The notes under the pieces are model-generated. The model saw only the letters and a list, made by a program, of their open reading frames with translations, was not told the DNA's origin and searched no databases. A program made the position numbers and the translations under genes. DNA of 64,000 nucleotides from positions 1 through 64,000 of the forward strand of contig JAJYIU010000020.1 in the NCBI GenBank assembly GCA_021789895.1, written 5' to 3'. Position 1 is the first letter of the stretch, and every line of letters begins with the position of its first letter. Of the stretch, positions 52,280 through 60,339 are shown in pieces. The DNA comes from Acidobacteriota bacterium (lineage in GTDB: Bacteria > Acidobacteriota > Terriglobia > Terriglobales > SCQP01).

Positions 52280-52693
52280 ATGAATCGCACCCACTGGAAA
52301 ATCGGTTTGGCCGCGGCCATCATTCTGGCAACACTCGGCTGGCTGGCGTTTACCGGGATCCGCGACAGCGAAAGTTATTACCTCACCCTGGGCCAACTGA
52401 AACAGGTCAAAGCCGGCAGCCAGCGCCGCTTCCGGGTGGCCGGCACGGTGGTGCCCGGCAGCATCCAGCGGCATGCCGGCAGCTTTGATTTTGTGCTGAA
52501 GCAGGGTTCCCTGACTTTACCGGTCAGCTACATCGGCACCGCGCCGCCGCCGGATACTTTTGTCGGCAATGCCCAGGCGCTGGCCGAAGGCAGGCTGCTG
52601 GCGAATGGCCATTTTCAAGCCACCAGCATACAGGCCAAGTGCGCCTCTAAATACCAGCCAAAATCCTACGGCAAGCCGGCCTCGACGATGTAA
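52280..52693 (+). CDS. ccmE: Cytochrome c maturation heme chaperone CcmE (CxxxY type)
   Basis: 137 residues: an N-terminal TM anchor (WKIGLAAAIILATLGWLAFTG) and the OB-fold (RRFRVAGTVVPGSIQRHAGSFDFVLKQGSLTLPVSYIGTAPPPDTF). The heme-binding loop, normally KHDxxY with a covalent His, reads AKCASKYQPK: Cys121 replaces the His and Tyr125 is kept. This CxxxY form is known from archaea and some Deltaproteobacteria. It opens the ccm cluster. Confidence 0.9.
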   Translation: MNRTHWKIGLAAAIILATLGWLAFTGIRDSESYYLTLGQLKQVKAGSQRRFRVAGTVVPGSIQRHAGSFDFVLKQGSLTLPVSYIGTAPPPDTFVGNAQALAEGRLLANGHFQATSIQAKCASKYQPKSYGKPASTM

Positions 52694-52706
52694 ACGGCCG
52701 GCGCGC

Positions 52707-53378
52707 GTGCCCATCCCAGCCTCTCAACCCGTGCTCGATTGCCGTGGGGTGACACGTTTTTTCGGCCCCTGGCCAGCGCTGCGGGAGGTCAGTTTCCGCC
52801 TGCCCGCGGGGGCGCTGGTATTGTTATTAGGGCCGAATGGCGCCGGGAAAAGCACGCTCCTGCATATACTGGCAGGCGCCTTGCGCGCCTCCGACGGCCA
52901 GGTGGAAATTGAGGGTATTGCGATAGGAGAAGCGCGGGCGCGCCAGCGGGTCGGCTTGCTGGCGCACCGCAGCCTGTTGCATCCGGACCTGACCGTGCGC
53001 GAGAATCTGGCGCACTACGCCGCGCTCTACGGCTTTCCCGGCGCGGAGGTGGCCGCCGGTTTGGCCCGGGTGCGGGCCGATAGCTTTGCCGACGTTCCGG
53101 TGGGCGAGCTATCGCAGGGGATGCGCCAGAAGGCGGCGCTGGCGCGCGCCTTATTGCACTCGCCGCAGGTGCTTTTGCTGGATGAGGCGTTTTCCAGCCT
53201 CGATCACCGCACGGTGGAGGAAATGCGCGGGATATTGCAGGCTTTCCGCGCCGAAGGGCGCACCATCCTCGCCAGCACCCATAGCGAAGGCCAACTCAGC
53301 GATTTCGCCGACGGCGCGCTGGAGCTGGACCGCGGCCGGCTGGTCCAGGGCCGCGGTTGCATGGAGGCCGGCCGATGA
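52707..53378 (+). CDS. ccmA: Heme exporter ATP-binding protein CcmA
   Basis: 223 residues from GTG 52707, 13 bp after ccmE. ABC ATPase motifs: LLGPNGAGKSTLLHILAGAL (Walker A), LSQGMRQKAALARALL (signature), VLLLDEAFSSLDHRTVEEM (Walker B) and a switch His in LASTHSEG. With CcmB/C/D it supports heme transfer to CcmE. A longer frame upstream overlaps ccmE and has no family resemblance. The stop overlaps the ccmB start (ATGA). Confidence 0.93.
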   Translation: MPIPASQPVLDCRGVTRFFGPWPALREVSFRLPAGALVLLLGPNGAGKSTLLHILAGALRASDGQVEIEGIAIGEARARQRVGLLAHRSLLHPDLTVRENLAHYAALYGFPGAEVAAGLARVRADSFADVPVGELSQGMRQKAALARALLHSPQVLLLDEAFSSLDHRTVEEMRGILQAFRAEGRTILASTHSEGQLSDFADGALELDRGRLVQGRGCMEAGR

Positions 53379-54103
53379 GCGCGCCGCTCTCCACCGCATC
53401 GCGCGCCGCCGCCGCCGAACGGCCGGCGCCGAAGTTCTGGCGCGTGCTGGCGCGGGTCGTTTACCGCGACCTGAAGCTGGAGCTGCGCAGCCGCGAAGCC
53501 CTGCAGGCAATGGTGTTTTACGCGCTGCTGATCATCGTAATTTTCAGTTTTGCCTTCGATGCCGGCCAGGAGCTTACCTCGCACGTGGGCGGCGCCTTGC
53601 TCTGGGTGGCGTTTCTGTTTGCCGGGCTGGTGGCGCTCGACCGCGTGTTTTTACGCGAATTGCCGGAAGCCAGCCTGTTGGGCTTCCAAATCTCGCCGGC
53701 CAGCCGCACGGCTTTATTGGCGGGGAAATTCGCCTCCAGCTTCCTGCTGATGACCGCGGTGGAGCTGCTGCTGCTGCCGCTCTTCGCGATTTTCTTCAAT
53801 CCCCCGCCCGAAGCGCGCTGGGGAGCCATCGTGCTGGTCTTGCTGGCCGGCACCTGGGCGCTGGCCGCCAGCGGAACCTATTTTTCCGCGCTCAGCCTGC
53901 ACACCCGCTATCGCACTTTGCTGCTGCCGCTGCTGTTGCTGCCGCTGGCGATTCCCGCCATCGTCTCCATGGTGCAGGCGACCCAACACCTGCTCGACGG
54001 CCGCGGCATGGTGGGCTACTGGCTACGGCTGCTGATCGGATTCGATATCCTATACACAACCCTGGGCCTGGTTCTGGCCGATGCGGTGATGCAAACGGAG
54101 TAG
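53375..54103 (+). CDS. ccmB: Heme exporter membrane protein CcmB
   Basis: 242 residues with about six TM segments. It starts with FWRVLARVVYRDLKLELRSREALQAMVFYALLIIVIFSFAF, a typical CcmB N-terminus, then ALDRVFLRELPEASLLGFQISPASRTALLAGK. ATG 53375 overlaps the ccmA stop. It forms the ABC membrane part with CcmA. Confidence 0.9.
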   Translation: MSAPLSTASRAAAAERPAPKFWRVLARVVYRDLKLELRSREALQAMVFYALLIIVIFSFAFDAGQELTSHVGGALLWVAFLFAGLVALDRVFLRELPEASLLGFQISPASRTALLAGKFASSFLLMTAVELLLLPLFAIFFNPPPEARWGAIVLVLLAGTWALAASGTYFSALSLHTRYRTLLLPLLLLPLAIPAIVSMVQATQHLLDGRGMVGYWLRLLIGFDILYTTLGLVLADAVMQTE

Positions 54104-54104
54104 C

Positions 54105-54854
54105 ATGGCTTCCATGACCTTACAAACGGACCAGCCGGCGCAAGCAACAAGCAGTTCGTTCCCAGGCCGGGGCGCATGGTGGAGCGTATGCACGCTGCTG
54201 GCATTCGGGCTGATGGAAGCCGCGCTCTTCGAGGCGCTGAAGATCGCGCCAACCGAGAAAACGATGGGCATCTATCAACGGATCTTCTACGTTCACGTGC
54301 CCTCGTTCATTGCCGGATTTACCGCCTTCGCCATCAATTTTCTGGCCAGCGTGGCTTACTTGTGGAGGCGCACGCTCAAAGCCGACGCGCTGGCGGTGGC
54401 GGCGGCGGAAGTGGGCGTGGCGTTTACCGCCATCGGCTTGATCACCGGCCCGATCTGGGCCAAGCCGATCTGGGGCATTTGGTGGACCTGGGACGCCCGC
54501 CTGACGCTCACGCTGGTGCTCTGGGTGATGTATGTCAGCTATTTAATGCTGCGCCAACTGACACCGGCGAACGAACAGCAGCCGCGGCTGGCTGCCGTGC
54601 TGGCGGTTTTTTTCTTTCTCGACGTGCCGATTGATTACATGGCGATACGCTGGTGGCCGACGCAACATCCGCAGCCGGTGTTTTTCGGCGGGCCGAAATC
54701 GGGTGTTGCCGAACCCATCGCGGTGGCTTTTTTAATTTCAGCGATCGCGTTTCTGGCGCTGGCCGCGCTGCTGTTCTGGCAGCGATATCGCCTGGAATGC
54801 GACCGCCAGAAGCTGGCGGCGGTGCGCCGCGAACTGGCTCTGCGCCAGGCCTGA
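54105..54854 (+). CDS. ccmC: Heme-handling protein CcmC
   Basis: 249 residues, six TM segments. The tryptophan-rich WWD-type motif is clear (GPIWAKPIWGIWWTWDARLTLTLVLW). The two heme-ligand His residues lie in IFYVHVPS and RWWPTQHP. CcmC loads heme onto CcmE in the periplasm. It starts 1 bp after the ccmB stop. Confidence 0.94.
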   Translation: MASMTLQTDQPAQATSSSFPGRGAWWSVCTLLAFGLMEAALFEALKIAPTEKTMGIYQRIFYVHVPSFIAGFTAFAINFLASVAYLWRRTLKADALAVAAAEVGVAFTAIGLITGPIWAKPIWGIWWTWDARLTLTLVLWVMYVSYLMLRQLTPANEQQPRLAAVLAVFFFLDVPIDYMAIRWWPTQHPQPVFFGGPKSGVAEPIAVAFLISAIAFLALAALLFWQRYRLECDRQKLAAVRRELALRQA

Positions 54855-54868
54855 AGGAGAATGGCATC

Positions 54869-54988
54869 ATGACAAACGTGGTGGCAGCCTTTGCCGTTGC
54901 CTGGATCGTGCCGATGATCTATTTATTAACGCTGGGCTCGCGGCAACGCCGGCTGCGGCGCGAAATGCAACGGCTGGAACAGAAATAG
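54869..54988 (+). CDS. ccmD: Short CcmD-like membrane protein
   Basis: 39 residues, one TM helix (VVAAFAVAWIVPMIYLLTLGS) followed by a basic helix (RQRRLRREMQRLEQK). Size, topology and place directly after ccmC fit CcmD, which helps release heme-loaded CcmE. The ribosome site AAGGAGA lies about 9 bases upstream. Further ccm genes (ccmF, ccmG, ccmH) are not in the window. Confidence 0.8.
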   Translation: MTNVVAAFAVAWIVPMIYLLTLGSRQRRLRREMQRLEQK

Positions 54989-55075
54989 TTTAAAGTTAAA
55001 CGTTTTTTCAGCTTTTTTCGCGGATCGCAGAAGCGCGGGCGCGGGCGGGAAAGCGCCTGTGAAAGGAGCGTCCCG

Positions 55076-58000
55076 ATGCCGCTCGCGAAATGGATTGGAG
55101 CCGGCCGGTTTGGCCGGCTGGCCGGCATGGCGCTGTTGGGCATGAGCGCCGCGGCGGCGACGCCCCTGCCGGCCCCGATGAAGCCGCCCACAGCCGCCGG
55201 AAAAATCGTCATTTTTCAGCAAGCCGGTTTTCCGACCCTGGAGAGCCAGCCGGCGGCGCGGGCAGATTTGACGGCGGCGTTGGCCGGCCTACCGATTGAA
55301 TTCGTCAATCTGCGCCAATTGGCAGCGGCCGCCGCATGGCGCGAGGCAAGCGCATTGATTCTGCCCTACGGCTCGGCGGTGCCGGCGCCGGCCTGGGCGG
55401 CCATTCTCGCGTACTTGCGCCAGGGCGGCAACCTGGTGACGCTCGGCGGTCGGGGCCTGATGATTCCGGTTTACCTTCGCCAGGGGCGGTTCGTTCCCGG
55501 GCGGATGCAGGCCGCCTATGCCCGCGCCCTGGGCCTGGACGGCAGCTACGCCGCGCCGCTGACCTCCGGGCTGCGCCTGGCCTGGGATGCGCACGCGCCG
55601 TCGTTTCATGCCCTTTCCTTGCCGGCGAAACGCGTATTCGTGCTGGAAAGCAGCGAAGATGCCAACTACCACGGGTTGGGATTTTTGGAAAACGCCGGCG
55701 GCGAGCGGATCGCGGCGCCGATTACGCGCCTGGATTTCGACGGGCTGGGCCGGGCGGCGGCGCTGCGCGGCGACCGGTGCGTGTTTCTAAACTTCACTCC
55801 CGCGCGCGGTTTCTGGTCGAGCCGCGCCGGGCGGCGGCTGATTCGCGACGCGGCGCTGTACGCCCGCCGCGGGGCGACGGTATTTGAAGCGCGCATGCGC
55901 CTGGCGACACTCGAGCCGGGGGAAACGCCGGAAGTCGAGCTGCGCCTGCGTCGAGTGCTGGCCCAGCGCCAGGGGCGGCAGCCCGGGAAGGCGGCGGTCC
56001 AGATCGAAGTCCTTTCCGGGCAAAGGGTTCTATCCACCCGCCAATGGAGCTGCCGGACTGCAACCTGCGCCGCCAGCGTACCGCTGCCGGCGACGCCGCG
56101 TCCCGGCTTTTACCAGGTCAGGGCCCGGCTGCGGCAGGGCCAGCAGGCTTGGGAAGCCGAACGGCTCGGCTATTGGCAACAGGATTCGGGACTGCTCCAT
56201 ACGGGTATTGCCCTCACGGCCGGCCGGGATTCACTGCTGGCCGCGGGACAGCCGTTTTTCCCGGTGGGCGCCAATTACTTCACGACCGCCTGGTACGACG
56301 GCGGCTTCAGCGAAGGCAATGCGCTGACCTGGCAGCGCGACATGGCCGAAATGCAGCGGCGGGGCGTGAACTTCATACGCACCGGAATCTGGGGCGGACA
56401 GAGCCGGTACCTCAACCCGCTGGGGGGCGTGAACCTGCAATTCCGGCGCGGGTTGGAGGCGTTTCTGCTCGCCGCCGCCAACCATCACCTGCAAGTCAAT
56501 TTCACCTTCACCGCGTTCAATCCGCGCATCGGCTACCGGCCGGCGCATGCCGGCGGACGCAATCCCTATCTCGACCCGGTCGCGATCCGGGCGGAATTGA
56601 ATTACTACCTCTCGATCGTGCGGCGGTTTCGCCAGGTCCCGTTTCTGAGCTGGGACCTGATCAACGAGCCCAGCTTCTCCAATCCGCTGGTTCCCTGGAA
56701 GGGCAACATTCCGAACGGCGATGCGGTGGAGCGACGGAGGTGGCAGCAGTGGCTGCAGACGCGGTATGGAACACTGGAACGGCTGGCGCGCGCCTGGAAC
56801 ACGACGCCCGAGGCGCTGGGCGGCTGGAGCGCGATTCCGCTGCCCGCGCCGGCCGAATTGCAGCGCGAGCGATACGGCAACCGGCGCGAGGACCGGGCAT
56901 TCGATTACAACCTGTTTTCGCAGGCGATGTTCGGCCGCTGGGTGCGCACCCTGGCGGCGGCCATGCGGCAGACCGGCTCGCGGCAGTTGATTGACGTAGG
57001 CCAGGACGAAGGCGGAGTCACCGACCGGGTGCTGGACCAGTTTTTCAGCAGCGACGGGGTCAGCTTCACCGTCAACCACACCTATTGGCACGACAATGCC
57101 CTGCTCTGGGATTCACTGGTTTCGCATCGCATCGGGATGCCGGATTTCGTCGGCGAGACCGGGGTGCAGCCGGCGTGGAGGGCGGATAATCGCTGGCGCT
57201 GGAACGAGTTGAGCGCCGCCGGGCTGATCGAGCGCAAACTGGCGCTGGGGCTGGCGGCCGGCAGCACGGGCGGGCTGCTGTGGGCCTGGGAAAATGGCGA
57301 TGAATTCGGCATCCGGCGCCAGGACGGCTCGGACAAGATCTGGATGCCGATTTTGAGCGGCGTGGCGGCATTCGCCCGGCAAGCTGCGCCTTACGCGCGC
57401 GGGGTGAAGCAGCCCGAGACGGCCATCCTGCTGCCCGAATCGCTGCAGTTTTCCGTCTTCAACGGCTATGCGCTGGAAGCGCAGCAGCATAGCGTGCGGG
57501 CGCTGTACGATGATGCCCGCGGCGCGGCGTATGCGGCAGGCGAATACCAGATTGGACAGCTTGGCCATCCGCGGCTGATTCTGGCGCCTTCGCCCTGGAC
57601 GCTGAGCCGGGCAGCATGGCGCACGCTGCTCGAAAAGACGCGACGGGGCGCAACGCTGCTGATATCCGGCCGGTTCGACCTGGACGCGCATTTTCATCCC
57701 ACCCGGCGAACGGCCGAGATCGGATTGCACTACACCCCGCGTCCGCTGGCCGAGCGCATGTTCCGGATTCGCTGGCCGACGGGCGCGGCCTGGCTCAGCT
57801 ACCCCGGCGAGGACACGAATTACCTGGAATACGGCGCGCTGCCGGGCGGGCAAACCTTTACCAGCCTTCAGCTTGGTAAAGGAAAGCTCTTGTATTTCGC
57901 GCCCCCGCTGGAACTGAACGCCAACTATGACGCCCTGGGCGCGGTCTATCGCTATGCCATGCGGCAGGCCGGGGTAACGCCCGTCTATAGCACGAGCTGT

Positions 58001-58207
58001 TCCGACCCCGGCATTTCGATTATCCCGACCCAGTACGCGCAGGCGACGCTCTACGTGCTGACCTCGGAGAGCGCGGCGGCGCGGCGAGTGACGTTTGAAG
58101 ACCGGGCCAGCGGCAAGCGCTTCGCCACCTGGCTGGATCCGGGGCGAGCGGCCATGGCGCTGATCAGCCACTCCGGGACGATGATTGCCGCCTATAACTG
58201 GCGCTAG
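55076..58207 (+). CDS. Large secreted clan GH-A glycoside hydrolase
   Basis: 1043 residues with an N-terminal signal region (MALLGMSAAAATPLPAP). An N-terminal beta-rich part is followed by a TIM barrel from about 395: FFPVGANYFTTAWYDGGFSEGNALTWQRDMAEMQRRGVNFIRTGIWG. The acid/base Glu531 is in LSWDLINEPSFSN and the likely nucleophile Glu694 in MPDFVGETGVQPAW, the GH5/GH42-like arrangement. A C-terminal glutamine-amidotransferase-like region follows (RLILAPSPWTLSRAAWRTLLEKTRRGATLLISGRF), as in GH42 enzymes. The substrate is probably a plant or microbial beta-glycan. It stands alone with GAAAGGAGCG before its ATG. Confidence 0.85.
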   Translation: MPLAKWIGAGRFGRLAGMALLGMSAAAATPLPAPMKPPTAAGKIVIFQQAGFPTLESQPAARADLTAALAGLPIEFVNLRQLAAAAAWREASALILPYGSAVPAPAWAAILAYLRQGGNLVTLGGRGLMIPVYLRQGRFVPGRMQAAYARALGLDGSYAAPLTSGLRLAWDAHAPSFHALSLPAKRVFVLESSEDANYHGLGFLENAGGERIAAPITRLDFDGLGRAAALRGDRCVFLNFTPARGFWSSRAGRRLIRDAALYARRGATVFEARMRLATLEPGETPEVELRLRRVLAQRQGRQPGKAAVQIEVLSGQRVLSTRQWSCRTATCAASVPLPATPRPGFYQVRARLRQGQQAWEAERLGYWQQDSGLLHTGIALTAGRDSLLAAGQPFFPVGANYFTTAWYDGGFSEGNALTWQRDMAEMQRRGVNFIRTGIWGGQSRYLNPLGGVNLQFRRGLEAFLLAAANHHLQVNFTFTAFNPRIGYRPAHAGGRNPYLDPVAIRAELNYYLSIVRRFRQVPFLSWDLINEPSFSNPLVPWKGNIPNGDAVERRRWQQWLQTRYGTLERLARAWNTTPEALGGWSAIPLPAPAELQRERYGNRREDRAFDYNLFSQAMFGRWVRTLAAAMRQTGSRQLIDVGQDEGGVTDRVLDQFFSSDGVSFTVNHTYWHDNALLWDSLVSHRIGMPDFVGETGVQPAWRADNRWRWNELSAAGLIERKLALGLAAGSTGGLLWAWENGDEFGIRRQDGSDKIWMPILSGVAAFARQAAPYARGVKQPETAILLPESLQFSVFNGYALEAQQHSVRALYDDARGAAYAAGEYQIGQLGHPRLILAPSPWTLSRAAWRTLLEKTRRGATLLISGRFDLDAHFHPTRRTAEIGLHYTPRPLAERMFRIRWPTGAAWLSYPGEDTNYLEYGALPGGQTFTSLQLGKGKLLYFAPPLELNANYDALGAVYRYAMRQAGVTPVYSTSCSDPGISIIPTQYAQATLYVLTSESAAARRVTFEDRASGKRFATWLDPGRAAMALISHSGTMIAAYNWR

Positions 58208-58324
58208 AGGCGGACTGGCGTTCGCCGGGTGAGACACGAGCCGCAAAACGAATCGCGGAAAAATCGAAGTATCTATCTGATGTAGAGCGAGTTAGCGCGA
58301 ACGAGGAAAAATTGAGAAAGAGGT

Positions 58325-58339
58325 GAAGTGTCTCACTTC
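58325..58339. repeat. Palindromic element GAAGTG-TCT-CACTTC
   Basis: A perfect 6-bp inverted repeat with a 3-base centre, in an AT-rich intergenic patch between convergent genes. Part of it (GTGTCTCAC, 58328-58336) is the exact reverse complement of GTGAGACAC at 58229-58237, about 90 bp away. It may be a bidirectional terminator structure or a protein site; no T-run follows directly. Confidence 0.45.
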
Positions 58340-58391
58340 TCATTAATGGTTTCTAATAATCTCGTAGTGTATTTATTTACATTACAATCAC

Positions 58392-58592
58392 TCACTTGAT
58401 ATGGAGCGCGGCCAGTTTGCGGATCAAGGTATTCCGGTGCATGCCCAGGGCGCGAGCGGCATGGGAGCGGTTGCCATCATGCTGTTCGAGCACATGCCGG
58501 AGGAAGCGGCGCTCGAATTCCTGGCGGGCTTCTTCGAAAAGGATTCCCTTATCCACCATCAAGGCGACGATGCTATCCAAGACTTTTCCCAC
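58392..58592 (-). CDS. Fis-type helix-turn-helix protein
   Basis: 66 residues from GTG 58592, preceded by GGAAAAGAG. The C-terminal HTH_8 pattern is clear: FEEARQEFERRFLRHVLEQHDGNRSHAARALGMHRNTLIRKLAAL, as in Fis and the DNA-binding ends of NtrC-type activators. It is a stand-alone small Fis-like regulator, a form common in acidobacteria. It lies 23 bp after cvpA on the same strand. Longer frames upstream overlap cvpA. Confidence 0.82.
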   Translation of the reverse strand: MGKVLDSIVALMVDKGILFEEARQEFERRFLRHVLEQHDGNRSHAARALGMHRNTLIRKLAALHIK

Positions 58593-58615
58593 GAGGTTCT
58601 CTTTTCCGAATGAAA

Positions 58616-59161
58616 TTATGGATGCAAACTCGCCGTTTTCCCTGCCGAGGGGCGGTGGGCGAGGTAATGCTGCCAACCGTTCTCGAAACGCTGCCGCACC
58701 CGGGGGGGCAGCAGATGGACCATCCAGACGCCGGCCTGGAGCAGGTCGGGCGCCAGGCGGGACTGAGCCACCGCGGTTTCGGAGAGCGGAAAAGCAGTCA
58801 GTATAACCAGCAGCACGACGCAAATCAAGACGCCGCGGAGCAGGCCCAAAGCGCCGCCGAGGAGGCGGTCGAACCAGCGCAGACCGGCGGCGGAGAGCAG
58901 TTTACGCAGCAGAGCAGTCAGGAGCCAGGCGGCCACGATCACGCCGAAGAAGATCAGCAGAAAGCCGAGGCCGTGGCGCACTTCCGGACGCGCCACCCAA
59001 GGGCGGAAGAGGCGTCCGGCGGCCTGGTATTTCCAGGCGCCGAGGGCCAGGCCGGCGAGGGTGGCCAGCAGCATCAGGATTTCGGTCACGAAGCCGCGCA
59101 GCAGCGCGGCCGCGGCGGAAATCGCGATGATGATGAGCAATATCCAGTCGAGCCAGTTCAT
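58616..59161 (-). CDS. CvpA family membrane protein
   Basis: 181 residues, four TM segments: about 5-22 (WILLIIIAISAAAALLRGFV), 27-45, 66-85 (GFLLIFFGVIVAAWLLTALL) and 103-122. The CvpA pattern WLDWILLIIIAISAAAALLRGFVTEILMLLATLAGLALG is clear. CvpA is needed for colicin V production in E. coli, where it sits next to purF. Here it follows purC by 47 bp on the same strand. Its basic role is unknown, though envelope stress is often suggested. Confidence 0.9.
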   Translation of the reverse strand: MNWLDWILLIIIAISAAAALLRGFVTEILMLLATLAGLALGAWKYQAAGRLFRPWVARPEVRHGLGFLLIFFGVIVAAWLLTALLRKLLSAAGLRWFDRLLGGALGLLRGVLICVVLLVILTAFPLSETAVAQSRLAPDLLQAGVWMVHLLPPRVRQRFENGWQHYLAHRPSAGKTASLHP

Positions 59162-59208
59162 GACTCTTTATTCCAGACATTCCCTCGAGCCAGGCGTCCG
59201 GGCGAGGC

Positions 59209-60102
59209 TTACGCGGGCAGCTCGCGGCCGGCGAGCCGGCGGTAGGCTTCGCGGTATTTCTCGCTGGTGCGCGCGACGACCGGATCCGGCAAGGCCGGGC
59301 CGGGCGGCTGCTTATTCCAATCGAGGGTGAGCAGGTAATCGCGCACGTACTGTTTATCGAAAGAAGGCGGCGACTGACCGCGGCGGTACTCGGATTTAGG
59401 CCAGAAGCGGGACGAATCGGGGGTCAGCACCTCGTCGGCCAGGACGAGAGGACCGCCCGACTGGCGGCCGAACTCGAATTTCGTGTCGGCCAGGATGATG
59501 CCACATCCGGCGGCGTGGGCAGCGGCGCGGGAGTAGAGCTCGAGGCTAAGGCGTTCGAGCTCGCGCGCGGTTTCCCGGCCGACCAGCTCGGCGGCGCGGG
59601 CGGGGGAGATATTTTCATCATGCCCGGTGGCGGCTTTGGTGCTGGGGGTAAAGAGGGGCTGCGGCAGCGGGTCGGCCTCCTGCAGGCCGGGAGGCAGCGG
59701 GATGCCGCACACCGTGCCCTGCTTGCGGTATTCCAGCCAGCCGGAGCCGGCCAGGTAGCCGCGCACGACGCATTCAATCGGGACCATCTCCAGGCGGCGC
59801 ACCAGCATGGAGCGGCCGCGCAACTGTTCGGCGCAGGCGCGGGCGGCGGGCGGAAATTGGGCCACGTCGGCGGTGAGCAGGTGGTTGGAGCAGATGTCGC
59901 GCAGGTAATCGAACCAAAAGAGCGAGAGCTGGGTCAGCACGCGGCCTTTATCGGGAATCGGCGAGGGCAAGACCACGTCGAAGGCGGAGATGCGGTCGCT
60001 GGCGACCAGCAGCAGGGATGCATCCAAATCGTAGATATCACGCACTTTGCCGCGGGAGAGCAGATGCAATCCAGGGCAATCGCTGGAAAGAAGAACAGGC
60101 AT
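59209..60102 (-). CDS. purC: Phosphoribosylaminoimidazole-succinocarboxamide (SAICAR) synthase
   Basis: 297 residues, matching the longer (yeast-like) PurC type. It joins CAIR and aspartate with ATP. Motifs: LHLLSRGKVRDIYDLDASLLLVASDRISAFDVVLPSPIPDKGRVLTQLSLFWF, then VPIECVVRGYLAGSGWLEYRKQG, KAATGHDENIS and IILADTKFEFGRQSG. The C-terminus SPPSFDKQYVRDYLLTLDWNKQPPGPALP is family-typical. ATG 60102 is chosen; the frame continues upstream without homology. Confidence 0.95.
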   Translation of the reverse strand: MPVLLSSDCPGLHLLSRGKVRDIYDLDASLLLVASDRISAFDVVLPSPIPDKGRVLTQLSLFWFDYLRDICSNHLLTADVAQFPPAARACAEQLRGRSMLVRRLEMVPIECVVRGYLAGSGWLEYRKQGTVCGIPLPPGLQEADPLPQPLFTPSTKAATGHDENISPARAAELVGRETARELERLSLELYSRAAAHAAGCGIILADTKFEFGRQSGGPLVLADEVLTPDSSRFWPKSEYRRGQSPPSFDKQYVRDYLLTLDWNKQPPGPALPDPVVARTSEKYREAYRRLAGRELPA

Positions 60103-60339
60103 CACGAAAAGTTGTCCTCTTGAGAAAGCAACAGTATAGCGCCAGGCGCGCGTTGAAACCCGGAAAAATCGAACGGAATAAACGACGGCAAAATACATGG
60201 AAGGCGCGCGCGGCACCTCGCCACCCACGCACTGCGCGGGTGCCCGTTTCCGGGCAGAAAATTGTCCGGCCCGGCCAATAATGCTGACGAAGTTCCTTTT
60301 TCTGCGACCCGCAGGGCGCGCCGAGGCGTATAAAGAAAC

